Shown piece by piece: positions 25,246 through 33,870 of a stretch of DNA of 64,000 bases. A program made the position numbers and the translations under genes. Position 1 is the first letter of the stretch; the number at the start of each line of letters is the position of its first letter. This stretch comes from Bin5 sp965200685 (GTDB lineage Bacteria > Chloroflexota > Anaerolineae > Caldilineales > Caldilineaceae): the NCBI GenBank assembly GCA_965200685.1, contig OZ241379.1:2914001-2978000 (forward strand), given 5' to 3'. Below the pieces are notes generated by a model. The model made no database searches and was not told where the DNA came from. It was given only the letters and a program-made list of their open reading frames with translations.

Positions 25246-26028
25246 ATGCAGATGAAGAGTACAGACAAACGATCTACCCCTGTCCTTACCGTCCTTGCTG
25301 AGGACCGCCATTGGTGGTTCGCGGGCCGAACTCGTGCGCTCCTCAAATATCTTGATGCCGAATTGGGGCAGGCGCAGCCCGGTGACAACCGCCAGGTCTT
25401 GGATGTCGGCTCTGGCGCGGGGAATATGGCCCATCATCTGGCCCCATACGGCAAAGTTATTGGGTTGGACTACAATGAGCGGCCCCTAGCCATTGCTGGG
25501 GCCAGAGCACTTGATACTACCCAAGGGCTCGGTGACAAGCTGCCATTTGCCGATGCTTCCTTTGATCTTGTAGCACTGCTGGACACTGTTGAGCACATTG
25601 AGAACGAGCTAGGCGTCTTCTCCGAATGCTGCCGCGTTCTCAAAGCGGGGGGGAAGCTGGTGGTGACGGTCCCTGCCTTTATGTGGCTCTGGAGCTACAA
25701 TGATGTCATCAACGACCACAAGCGACGCTATACGATTCCTGAACTGCGTCAGAAATTGGAACTGTGCGGCTTGCGGGTCAAGCGAGCTAGTTACAGCAAT
25801 TTTTTCGTCTTCCCACTCATCGCCGGCATGCGTCTGCTGCGCCCTGCTGATCCGGATCTGGACAGCCCTCACCTAACCGCAGATGAAGAGGTCTATCAGG
25901 TGGAAATGGAGCCAACCCCAGAGCCGGTCAATACGATTCTGCATGGCATAAGCTGGCTGGAGGCGGAACTGCTGGCGCGCACAGATCTGCCGATAGGGAC
26001 AAGCATACTCTGTATTGCGGAGAAGTAG
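25246..26028 (+). CDS. Class I SAM-dependent methyltransferase
   Basis: 260 residues. Motifs: EDRHWWFAGRTRALLKYL at the front (typical of methyltransferases near glycan genes), LDVGSGAGNMAHHL, FDLVALLDTVEHIENE and the GGKLVVTVPAFMWLWS block. It starts 1 bp after the stop of the IS-split small gene, so it belonged to the trmB operon. After the insertion it may depend on a promoter in the element. Substrate unknown. Confidence 0.82.
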   Translation: MQMKSTDKRSTPVLTVLAEDRHWWFAGRTRALLKYLDAELGQAQPGDNRQVLDVGSGAGNMAHHLAPYGKVIGLDYNERPLAIAGARALDTTQGLGDKLPFADASFDLVALLDTVEHIENELGVFSECCRVLKAGGKLVVTVPAFMWLWSYNDVINDHKRRYTIPELRQKLELCGLRVKRASYSNFFVFPLIAGMRLLRPADPDLDSPHLTADEEVYQVEMEPTPEPVNTILHGISWLEAELLARTDLPIGTSILCIAEK

Positions 26029-26031
26029 ACA

Positions 26032-26463
26032 GTGTCGGTCAATGGTGTGATCATCGGTAAATTGCAACATCTTGATGAAATACTGGCTAAACTGCGTTCG
26101 TTAGGGCCCTTGAATCGTACACAGCTTGATACAGATTGGCGCACGAAAATGGCTGTTGAACGAGCAATACAGGTGCTTGTGGAGATCATCATTGATGTTT
26201 CGCAGCGGGTCATTGCGGAGGATGGACAAACGCCTGCGGGCAGCGGTCGGGAAGCCATTGAACGTTGTGTACAGATGGGTGTTCTCTCCTCCATTGAGCC
26301 ATATCAGCACATGATTCAATTTCGCAATTTCGTTGTTCATCTATATGAACGGGTTGAAACTATGTTTCTCGTTGATATTGTCAATAAGCGCCTGGCTGAT
26401 TTCGAGAGTTTTCGCGACGAGGTATTGGCTTATGCAGAACAGTCAAATACTGCGATTGAATGA
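26032..26463 (+). CDS. hepT: HepT-like toxin (HEPN ribonuclease)
   Basis: 143 residues, helical, from GTG 26032. The HEPN motif Rx4HxY is present as RNFVVHLY (Arg98, His103, Tyr105). HepT proteins are RNA-cleaving toxins kept inactive by the nucleotidyltransferase MntA, which adds AMP groups to the tyrosine of this motif. The partner gene overlaps its 3' end by 32 nt. No toxicity can be shown from sequence. Confidence 0.82.
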   Translation: MSVNGVIIGKLQHLDEILAKLRSLGPLNRTQLDTDWRTKMAVERAIQVLVEIIIDVSQRVIAEDGQTPAGSGREAIERCVQMGVLSSIEPYQHMIQFRNFVVHLYERVETMFLVDIVNKRLADFESFRDEVLAYAEQSNTAIE

Positions 26464-26836
26464 CTTGTTCGTTTCCTATCCCCATGTGGTAGCTGCCTGG
26501 CTTTTTGGCTCAGCTAGTAAGGGCCGGATGCGAGCGGACAGTGATATTGATGTAGGTGTACTTTTTGCGAGGCAGCCAACTCTTGATGAATGGTTAGCTC
26601 TGCATGCTGATCTCCAGGACGCCTTTGGGTTGGAAGACATCGATTTGGTGGTTCTGAATCGTGCATCGCCGATTCTGCGTTTTGAGGCCATCTCTGGCCA
26701 GGCACTCTATAGCCGCAAGCGGGAAGAACGGGCTACCTTTATCTCCCTCACCGCCCGGCACTATGAGGAATCCATGGCATTGATTGCCCGGGGGTATGCT
26801 GCACGAAAGGCTGCGTTGGCCCGTGCAGAAACGTGA
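26432..26836 (+). CDS. mntA: MntA-type minimal nucleotidyltransferase antitoxin
   Basis: 134 residues from ATG 26432 (GAGG upstream). The minimal nucleotidyltransferase signature GSx10DxD is exact: Gly26-Ser27, then Asp38-x-Asp40 (GSASKGRMRADSDID). It would AMPylate HepT. The order toxin then antitoxin with an overlap is usual for this pair. The frame is open upstream inside hepT, but that part lacks domain features. The next membrane-protein gene overlaps its end. Confidence 0.85.
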   Translation: MQNSQILRLNDLFVSYPHVVAAWLFGSASKGRMRADSDIDVGVLFARQPTLDEWLALHADLQDAFGLEDIDLVVLNRASPILRFEAISGQALYSRKREERATFISLTARHYEESMALIARGYAARKAALARAET

Positions 26837-29771
26837 ACACCTCCTGGCCCTGGCGTTCTTTTCCCTGCTAACACTTGCCCTCTCCTGGCCCTTGCCTCTG
26901 CGAGCTTTCGCATGGGTGCCCGGCATGCCTCAATGGGCCTTTGATGAATCCACCTTTATCTGGAACGCTTGGTATTTCAAACACGCTCTCATCGACAACC
27001 TACGGAACCCCCTGTACAGCGATCTGATCTACTATCCCCTAGGCATCGATCTCATCCTCTACACATACAATGTATTCAACGCTCTCATTGTGCAACCCCT
27101 GCATGTGGCAGTTGGTCTCGTCTTTGCCAGCAATGTATCCATCTGGTTCAGCACTGCTCTCAGTGGCTATGGTACGTTTTTACTGGTGCGCTGGCTGCTT
27201 GTGCGTGAAGGGGGCGGACCGTACCAGATCCTGCCGGCCCTCCTCGCCGGTCTCGTTTATGCCTTTGCCTCGAACCGGGCTATCTACATGGCCCTCGGCC
27301 ACTACGATATGACCACCACTCAGTGGATTCCCTTCTATGCTCTGGCTCTGCTGCGTAGCCTTGACAGCACTATATCGCTGGCTGGACGGCGCAAAGCCGC
27401 GCTCCTCGCTGGTGTTTTCTTCGCTTTCACCGGGCTGGCCGAGATGATTTCCGCTGTCTTTTTGGCGATTTTCACCATCATCACTATCATTGTTCTGGGC
27501 GCAATAACCAGGGCCCAGGGCACCCAGCCCAGTAAACCGCATACTCCATGGCCGATACAGGCCACTGGGAGTATAGGTCTCTGGAGAATTGCTTTTTCCT
27601 CACTATCCATTACTGCTGTAGTCGCATTTCTTCTCTGGTCCCCTGTCTTGATACCGATTCTCGTTCAGTTTTTCAGCGATGACTTTTCACTGAAGGGGTG
27701 GGGCGAGGCGATTCCCCTCAGCACGGACCTGATGGGTTGGTGGACGCCTACGGTCCTCCATCCGCTTTTCGGCGGGGATCTGGTAGCAGAACTACGCCGG
27801 GTGCAGTTGCGGGCCCTAGAGGGCAGTGTCAGGGGCTTTCGGGATCTGAATACGGTTTTTATCGGTTGGGGGACCGCTGCCTTGGCCCTCCTCGGCTGGC
27901 TAGTCTTTGGCCGTCGGGTACGCATCTGGGCCTGGACAGCACTGACATTCGGTTTGTTCGCCCTTGGGCCTTTTCTACAGATCAACGGCCAATACCGCTT
28001 CGATCTGGACGGCGTTCAAACCAGCTTTCCTTTGCCCTACACCTTGCTCCACTATATTCCGATTGTCAAGGCCAACCGCGCGCCCAATCGTAACAGTATT
28101 TTATTGATGTTAGGGGTGGCGGTGCTGGTTGCTTACGGCGGCTATTGGATCTTGAAGGCTAGTTCTTCGTGGTTGCGCCGCTTTGATACCCAACGCGCCG
28201 GCCTCAATCCGCAGAACATCCTGGGCAGCATCGTTCTCAGTGCTGTCATACTCTTTGAGCATCTAGCGATACCCCTGCCTCTTTCCGACCACCGGGTGCC
28301 GGCGGTGTACGCACAGATCGCCGCGCATCCGCAACCGGTTAGCATACTGCACGCGCCCTTAGGTTGGCGCAACAGCTTTGGCACGTTCGGTGCTGAGCGT
28401 ACCCGCCTGCAGTATTTCCAGAGTGTGCATCAGAAGCCGATGCTCGGCGGCAACATCAGCCGTGCCCCGGACTTCAAAATGGACTATTTCCAGCGCATTC
28501 CTCTCTTTCAGGCGATCAGGGAGGTCGAATTCAGTGGAACAGTGGCGGCAGAATTGGCCGCGCAGGCGACTCTGCAGGCCGGGGAGCTGATGTATCTCTA
28601 TAATGTCGGCTATGTGCTCCTCATGCCGTCCATCTCCCAGCGCTTCCCTTACGCGGACCACTGGCAAGCCACTTGGGACTTTTACAAACGCACCCTTCCC
28701 TTAGAAGCGCAGCCTTTCTGGAGGGGCAACGGCATCGAAGCCTACCGGGTTGTGCAACCCGCCGGGAGCGATTCCTTTCAGCTGGCTTTGGGAACAGCGG
28801 GGACCTTTCCCTATCGTGGCCCCGGCTGGGACATGTCTGAAGTCGATGCGCCCTACGGAACTGACGCTATTTGGGCTACTGCCAATGAAAGCTGTCTGTT
28901 TATGCCTCTGCGACATGTGGACTCGTCACAACACTACCAATTCACTGCACAAGTGCGCCCGTTTACCTGGCCCGGCGGCGGCAACGAATGGGTGAGGTTG
29001 CAGGTCAACGGAATACAACAGGCAACCCTACCCCTGCAGGATGACTGGCAGATCCTTAGCTGGTTGTTAGCAGGGGACGACCTGCTGAGTAGTCTCAACC
29101 GTGTCTGTTTTCTCTGGGAAGAGACAGCCGCGCCCCGTATGGTGCTGGCTGGAGAGCGGAGTATCGGCAGTACCGGCGTGCATCTGCCGCTTGATGCTGA
29201 GCTGAAAAGCTTCGTTGATGGGGCGTTCATCGCCCTGTTTGACGAGGAAACAGGGGCACAGATCGACGCGTCAGCAGGGCGGCGGGGCGTGAATGTAACG
29301 GTCCTTGACCCTCGCAGCGGAGAGGTGCTGGAGATGCAGGGGTTTGATACCACTGCCAATGCGTATGAGAGTCGGAAGCTGGCAGCATTTCTGGCACAAG
29401 TCCCGGCCGGACATCCGGTGCTGGTAGCCAATCGGGGGGAGGCGGCTGCGTTTTTAGAGGAGACAGCTGTGGAAGGGCTGCGCTCTCTGGGGGCGGCTGT
29501 ATCATTGGCCGAGCTGCGGGGACACTATTTCGTACTGGTGGGTGTAAAAGGGGCAAGGCCGGGGACAGCACTTCAGGCTATGGGTGATCCTGAAGTGTTT
29601 CTGTCCTTGAGCCTCAATCGGGATAGGCGTTCCTTGGCAGCGGCCGTGGGCGTTGTTGAGATCAAGAGCCAGGCTTTCTCCGAACCACAGCACCATCCAA
29701 GCCCACGCGAAGAGACCGAACGTATAGGCGTAGTAGTGTGTAGAATGCCTTATAGATTTCTGTTTTGTTGA
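26796..29771 (+). CDS. Large membrane glycosyltransferase-like protein with C-terminal ILEI/FAM3-like domain
   Basis: About 991 residues; ATG 26796 chosen, TTG 26784 and GTG 26823 also possible, all overlapping mntA. About twelve TM segments follow the start, with an early acidic loop (WAFDESTFIWNAW) like the DE/DD loop of GT39/GT87-type sugar transferases. A soluble beta-rich part follows from about residue 640. Residues about 805-950 resemble the interleukin-like EMT inducer domain: GVNVTVLDPRSGEVLEMQGF, VPAGHPVLVANRGEAAAF, ALRSLG-like and LVGVKGARPGTAL. The last 35 residues overlap the converging GT2 gene by 110 bp. Enzyme activity is inferred from topology only. Confidence 0.7.
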   Translation: MLHERLRWPVQKREHLLALAFFSLLTLALSWPLPLRAFAWVPGMPQWAFDESTFIWNAWYFKHALIDNLRNPLYSDLIYYPLGIDLILYTYNVFNALIVQPLHVAVGLVFASNVSIWFSTALSGYGTFLLVRWLLVREGGGPYQILPALLAGLVYAFASNRAIYMALGHYDMTTTQWIPFYALALLRSLDSTISLAGRRKAALLAGVFFAFTGLAEMISAVFLAIFTIITIIVLGAITRAQGTQPSKPHTPWPIQATGSIGLWRIAFSSLSITAVVAFLLWSPVLIPILVQFFSDDFSLKGWGEAIPLSTDLMGWWTPTVLHPLFGGDLVAELRRVQLRALEGSVRGFRDLNTVFIGWGTAALALLGWLVFGRRVRIWAWTALTFGLFALGPFLQINGQYRFDLDGVQTSFPLPYTLLHYIPIVKANRAPNRNSILLMLGVAVLVAYGGYWILKASSSWLRRFDTQRAGLNPQNILGSIVLSAVILFEHLAIPLPLSDHRVPAVYAQIAAHPQPVSILHAPLGWRNSFGTFGAERTRLQYFQSVHQKPMLGGNISRAPDFKMDYFQRIPLFQAIREVEFSGTVAAELAAQATLQAGELMYLYNVGYVLLMPSISQRFPYADHWQATWDFYKRTLPLEAQPFWRGNGIEAYRVVQPAGSDSFQLALGTAGTFPYRGPGWDMSEVDAPYGTDAIWATANESCLFMPLRHVDSSQHYQFTAQVRPFTWPGGGNEWVRLQVNGIQQATLPLQDDWQILSWLLAGDDLLSSLNRVCFLWEETAAPRMVLAGERSIGSTGVHLPLDAELKSFVDGAFIALFDEETGAQIDASAGRRGVNVTVLDPRSGEVLEMQGFDTTANAYESRKLAAFLAQVPAGHPVLVANRGEAAAFLEETAVEGLRSLGAAVSLAELRGHYFVLVGVKGARPGTALQAMGDPEVFLSLSLNRDRRSLAAAVGVVEIKSQAFSEPQHHPSPREETERIGVVVCRMPYRFLFC

Positions 29772-30429
29772 TCTTGCTGGCCCCTTGGGTGCGGTTGACA
29801 AATGTGATCGGCACTTCCCCCACTTGGAACCCAGTTCGTTCTACATAAAAGGCCATTTCGATGAGGAAGCTATAGCCACTGCTCAAGATATGTTCTAGGT
29901 CTAGGCTCTCCAGAACTTGCCGCCGATAGCAGCGAAAGCCGGCCGTACAGTCGCGTAAGGTCACGCCTAGGACCCGATGGGCTAACCAGTTGGCTCCATA
30001 GCTGACCAGCTGACGCAGTGGTGTGCTGCCCACCACTTGTCCGCCAGGCACGTAACGGCTGCCGACGCTCAGATCGTAGCCGCACGCGGCTGCATCCAGT
30101 AAGGCGGGCAGACTTTCTGGGCTGTGACTGAAGTCGGCGTCCATTGTGCAGATGTACTGGTAGTTCCGGCTCAGGCCGAAAGCAAAACCATCTTTGTAGG
30201 CAGTGCCCAGGCCTAGTTTCCCTGCTCGGTGTAGGGCGTACACGCCGGTATCGGTCGCGGCTAACTGGGCGGCGACCGTTCCTGTACCGTCCGCTGAATT
30301 GTCATCTACAATGAGCACGTGAATATCGCCGTGGAGCGACCGCAGGCAGGTCACCAGTTTGGCCAGGTTTTCGATTTCGTTATAGGTTGGCACGATGACC
30401 AGAGCTTGACCGCTCCAGCTGCTTGTCAT
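29662..30429 (-). CDS. Polyprenol-phosphate mannosyltransferase-type GT2 (DPM1-like)
   Basis: 255 residues, a soluble DPM1-like enzyme without the extra TM domain. Motifs: VIVPTYNEIENL, LIVDDNSADGTG, CTMDADFSHSPE (metal-binding DAD), SVGSRYVPGG and the C-terminal FVNRTQGASKI. It makes polyprenyl-P-mannose or a similar donor used outside the membrane by GT39-type enzymes, two of which are encoded nearby (26796-29771, 32197-33870). Confidence 0.9.
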   Translation of the reverse strand: MTSSWSGQALVIVPTYNEIENLAKLVTCLRSLHGDIHVLIVDDNSADGTGTVAAQLAATDTGVYALHRAGKLGLGTAYKDGFAFGLSRNYQYICTMDADFSHSPESLPALLDAAACGYDLSVGSRYVPGGQVVGSTPLRQLVSYGANWLAHRVLGVTLRDCTAGFRCYRRQVLESLDLEHILSSGYSFLIEMAFYVERTGFQVGEVPITFVNRTQGASKINKTEIYKAFYTLLRLYVRSLRVGLDGAVVRRKPGS

Positions 30430-30475
30430 GATCGTTAAGGTCCCGAAATTGATGATGAGAAGAGAAGCTGCCAGC

Positions 30476-30997
30476 CTAGCGATGGGCGAGGTGAATCTGT
30501 TGACGTAGCTCCCGGCGGGCAGTGTTCAAATTCTCTTTGATTTTGAAAAAGACTGCTTCGCTGACCTCCATCTCCTGGGAGATCAGCAATTCCTCTAGGG
30601 TTTCTACCACCCGCAGGACCTTTGCCTCCAACAGTTCGACAGTTGTAGCGTAGAGTGATTCCGGCAAAAAGTAGAGGAGTATGATCAGGCCCCACAGACC
30701 GAACAAAAGAATTCTGCTCCCGGCAAGGCCCATCTGATCTCCCAGGAAGAGCAGGGACACCAGCCAAAGCACCGCGGCCGCGCCCATCAGGTCCCAGCGC
30801 GTAATAGGGCGGGCCGCGCTGATATCTTGGACGCCGAAGGCCAATTGGTCATATGTTTTCAGGCGCGCCAACCACAGATTAAAACGTCGGCATTGTTGCC
30901 GATTGACCCGACTCTGGTCAAAGCAAGCTAGTTCTAAGGCACGTTCCCGACATTGGTCGGCCAGTTCGTAAAATTCTTTGCGGGTTAGCTCTGTCAT
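30476..30997 (-). CDS. Two-TM membrane protein of unknown function
   Basis: 173 residues from ATG 30997 (MTELTRKEFYELADQCRERA); the frame is open to 31102 but that overlaps the upstream gene. A helical N-terminal part rich in charges is followed by two TM segments (AAAVLWLVSLLFLG, LLFGLWGLIILLYFL) and a helical C-terminus. No family recognised. It sits between the UbiA-like gene and the DPM1-like gene on the same strand. Confidence 0.6.
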   Translation of the reverse strand: MTELTRKEFYELADQCRERALELACFDQSRVNRQQCRRFNLWLARLKTYDQLAFGVQDISAARPITRWDLMGAAAVLWLVSLLFLGDQMGLAGSRILLFGLWGLIILLYFLPESLYATTVELLEAKVLRVVETLEELLISQEMEVSEAVFFKIKENLNTARRELRQQIHLAHR

Positions 30998-31074
30998 CAA
31001 GCGAAAGAAGGTAAAGTGCGCGCCCGAAAATGTCTCTTCTAGGTACAGGACACAAAAGCGAACGGACAGGTAGG

Positions 31075-32130
31075 TCAGGCGAGCCACAGAGGCACAAGCC
31101 AAAGCAACCCGGCCACTATCGCTGCATTGATGGCATGTTCCACAGTTGCAATACCGGCTTGTCTGGAGAATGGCCAGACTCGCGTGCGGGCAAATGCTCG
31201 TAGGAAGAGGGGTAGTGCTCCTAAAACGAGAATCGTCCAGACAGGGACAGCCGCGGTCGCCATCAACAGAATCAAGGCGATAAAACCGCCGATGGAAAAC
31301 ATAGCCGAAACGTCCAAGGCGCGTTCGGGCCCGAGGACAACCACGAGTGTACGGCGGCGCAGACGCCAGTCGCGATGCCAGCTATAAAAGCAGTAGGACA
31401 GGGAAGCCAGCCAAGCGAACGTTGCCGGTGTAATGGCAATCCACAAGACGAGACGGGTGAGAACGCCAGTCAGGGCAAAGTACGTTCCGAGTAGAGGAAG
31501 AAAACCTATGCCCAGCCAATAGGCAACGTCACCGAGCCACCACAACTTGCGGGCATAGCGTATGCGTGGCCATAGGGAAACAGCGCACATCACCCCGCTA
31601 CTTATGGCAAAAAACCAAAAGGGCCAGCCGACAAAGAAGCCCAGCCATATACTTGACAGCACATAGATGGTTGCGGCCATCAGGCCGAAACTCAAGAACG
31701 TTTCCGTGTGTAGCATCCCTTGCTGCATCCAGTCGTAGCCATCAAACAGCAAAAAACGTGTCTGCCGGTTGAGACTTTGCCCGCTAGTGGGCGCATAGAG
31801 CCGTCCGTCTACGTGAATGTGGCGCAGAAAGTCCACATAGGCCCCTAGAAAATTGTAGGCCAGGGCTAAAGTAGCGAAGCTGAACAGCAACATGAGAGCC
31901 TGCCAGATGCTCACGCTTTCAACCTGCCAGCGGGCAAAGGATGCCCCCCACATGACAGGGGTCAGCAGGGCAGGGATCACCCGCATCCGCCCGATCTGTG
32001 CGATCAAGCGGATGAAAGAGGCACTGTATGTCCCGGCTCGGGAAGGGTGAGTTGGGAGTGTGCGTGCTCTGCTTTTGCGTAGACTAGCTGAGATGCGGCT
32101 GAACATTGTGCTGTTTACGAAATGGTACAT
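31075..32130 (-). CDS. UbiA-like prenyltransferase (MenA-related)
   Basis: 351 residues with about eight TM segments. The first Asp-rich loop reads YNFLGAYVDFLRHIHVD, a loose form of the UbiA NDxxD motif. A later RTLVVVLGPERALDVSA resembles the 'GKRTLAVRLG' loop of MenA. It would attach a polyprenyl chain to an aromatic or sugar acceptor in the membrane; together with ubiE this would fit menaquinone synthesis. The degenerate first motif leaves the assignment uncertain. Alternative start ATG 32106. Confidence 0.55.
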   Translation of the reverse strand: MYHFVNSTMFSRISASLRKSRARTLPTHPSRAGTYSASFIRLIAQIGRMRVIPALLTPVMWGASFARWQVESVSIWQALMLLFSFATLALAYNFLGAYVDFLRHIHVDGRLYAPTSGQSLNRQTRFLLFDGYDWMQQGMLHTETFLSFGLMAATIYVLSSIWLGFFVGWPFWFFAISSGVMCAVSLWPRIRYARKLWWLGDVAYWLGIGFLPLLGTYFALTGVLTRLVLWIAITPATFAWLASLSYCFYSWHRDWRLRRRTLVVVLGPERALDVSAMFSIGGFIALILLMATAAVPVWTILVLGALPLFLRAFARTRVWPFSRQAGIATVEHAINAAIVAGLLWLVPLWLA

Positions 32131-32161
32131 TACGCGCCATTGTCAGAATAGAAGTATATAC

Positions 32162-32191
32162 ATTCTAGCATTTATGCGGGGTATACGTCAA
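32162..32191 (-). promoter_or_regulatory. Promoter for the UbiA-like gene
   Basis: Minus-strand TTGACG (32191-32186), 18-bp spacer, TAGAAT (32167-32162), about 25 nt before the start codon at 32130. Confidence 0.55.
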
Positions 32192-32196
32192 CCACT

Positions 32197-33870
32197 TCAA
32201 TAAGAGATCCGCCAACGTTCGTATAGCGGCGTACCGTCCCGTTGGGTATAGACCTGTTCTAGTGTCAGGTGGCCGTTGCGCTCTGCAACCAAACGTTCAA
32301 AGACCGCCCGTCGCCCCCGGAAAAGTTCATTCCCGGCGGCACGTAGCAGATAAACATTGTGTGGATTGTCCAAAAAAGGAGCCAGTCGCTGGGCAAAGCC
32401 ATCGTCCGGCTCGGCCAGCGAATCGTAGCCGAAAATCTCAATCGGTCTGACAGTCCCTGCGCTCAGAAAGCGCACAGGTGCATCTAGGCCCCAATCCAAG
32501 GCGAGCGGCGCGCCAAGCCCGCCGTAGCGTAGGTCAAAGGCAAGATGATAGGTCGCATCTGAGTGGTCTGCCAGCCCTCCAGAACGGGCCAGCGCACTGT
32601 GATAGACAGTGGTTGCCCTCAGGTCCAGCAGTACCCATGCACACATGAGGGCTATGAAGAGCAGTCGAAATGCAGCCCTTGAGGCGGGCCATCTCCACAA
32701 CTCATACAAGCCTATCCCTGCCACTGTGACTGCTAGCGGCTGGAGCAGGGCATAATGGGTGATGAACAGATCACTGACGGTAAAAAGGCTGCCGACAAAT
32801 GCCATTGTCAGCAATAAAAGCGGTGGGCCGACCAAGCGGCGGCCGGAGGGCCGTACCAATGCCACGATAGGTAGGGCTAGGGCCAGCATCGGGGCCAGGG
32901 GATTCTGCTGGCTGGTGCCTAGATACCAGAAATGGCTGCCATCCAATGTCTGGAGCAACTGCTGCCACCGGATGGCTGCGTTCGACCAGATGGCTGCATT
33001 GTGTACGCCGTAGTAGCTGCTGCTGAGATTTTGTGTGATCGACTCAATTGTGCCGCTTGTCTGCACGTTAAACAGAAACAAAGGGACGAGCGGGGCGAGA
33101 AAGGCCAGGGTAGCAGCGAGGAGCAGAGGAAGGGTAAGCAGTGGGGCGCGTATTGAAGTGGTCTTGCGCCACACCCACCAGCCGGCACATCCGAGGCCGA
33201 AGGGCAACACAATCCAAACAGCAAGCAACTTCGCATAGAGTGCAAATCCAGCGCAGAAAGCTGCCAAAAGCAGCGCATGGCCCTGCCCAAGCCGTAGCCA
33301 GCGGACCCCTTGCCAGATGCAGGCAAAGGTGAGAGGAAAAGTGGCATTTGTGACAAATATCCCCTGACGTTGCCAGAAGACAAAACTTGGCCCAAGGACC
33401 AGGAGCGTCAGACAGACGAGGGCCAGCGGGGTGACCGGTGTGATGGGGGCAGCATGGCTTTCTGTGAGGGCCAGCCATTCGGAGATAGTTCGCTCTAGGG
33501 TCAGGAGGCCGAGAACTGCCAGCAGCAAGGCTGCAACACGCAGATTCGGCACTCCGATGCCGCTTGTTGCCAGAAATGGCAGGACCACATAGACGTTCAG
33601 CGCGCCGATATAATCCTGTACCATCAGGGGCAATTCTACCCCGAAAAGAGAGACTGTCGCCTCTCGGAAGGCACTCAGCGGCGCGCCGTGGAGTAGCTCC
33701 ATGGCATTGACGCCCGCTTCTTTCGCCTCGTCGTAGTGGAGACCAGGCAGGCCCAACTGCTGTCCAGCCAGAACAAGAAAAAGGCCGACTGTCCCAGCAA
33801 ACCAGCCAAAACGCAACCAATGACCATTGGCCACCAACCCCTGACCACGGATCACTAGGTTGTGGTTCAT
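32197..33870 (-). CDS. GT39-type membrane glycosyltransferase
   Basis: 557 residues with about eleven TM segments. The first outer loop carries the acidic pair expected in this fold (LHYDEAKEAG). PSFVFWQRQGIFVTNATFPL and a Tyr/Lys motif in ALYAKLLAVWIVLPF are further typical parts. It should move a sugar from a polyprenyl-phosphate donor to a lipid or protein outside the membrane. The start overlaps the upstream FecR gene by 4 nt. The first 17 residues (NHNLVIRGQGLVANGHW) look like translated intergenic repeat of the CCACTGG family. Confidence 0.82.
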   Translation of the reverse strand: MNHNLVIRGQGLVANGHWLRFGWFAGTVGLFLVLAGQQLGLPGLHYDEAKEAGVNAMELLHGAPLSAFREATVSLFGVELPLMVQDYIGALNVYVVLPFLATSGIGVPNLRVAALLLAVLGLLTLERTISEWLALTESHAAPITPVTPLALVCLTLLVLGPSFVFWQRQGIFVTNATFPLTFACIWQGVRWLRLGQGHALLLAAFCAGFALYAKLLAVWIVLPFGLGCAGWWVWRKTTSIRAPLLTLPLLLAATLAFLAPLVPLFLFNVQTSGTIESITQNLSSSYYGVHNAAIWSNAAIRWQQLLQTLDGSHFWYLGTSQQNPLAPMLALALPIVALVRPSGRRLVGPPLLLLTMAFVGSLFTVSDLFITHYALLQPLAVTVAGIGLYELWRWPASRAAFRLLFIALMCAWVLLDLRATTVYHSALARSGGLADHSDATYHLAFDLRYGGLGAPLALDWGLDAPVRFLSAGTVRPIEIFGYDSLAEPDDGFAQRLAPFLDNPHNVYLLRAAGNELFRGRRAVFERLVAERNGHLTLEQVYTQRDGTPLYERWRISY

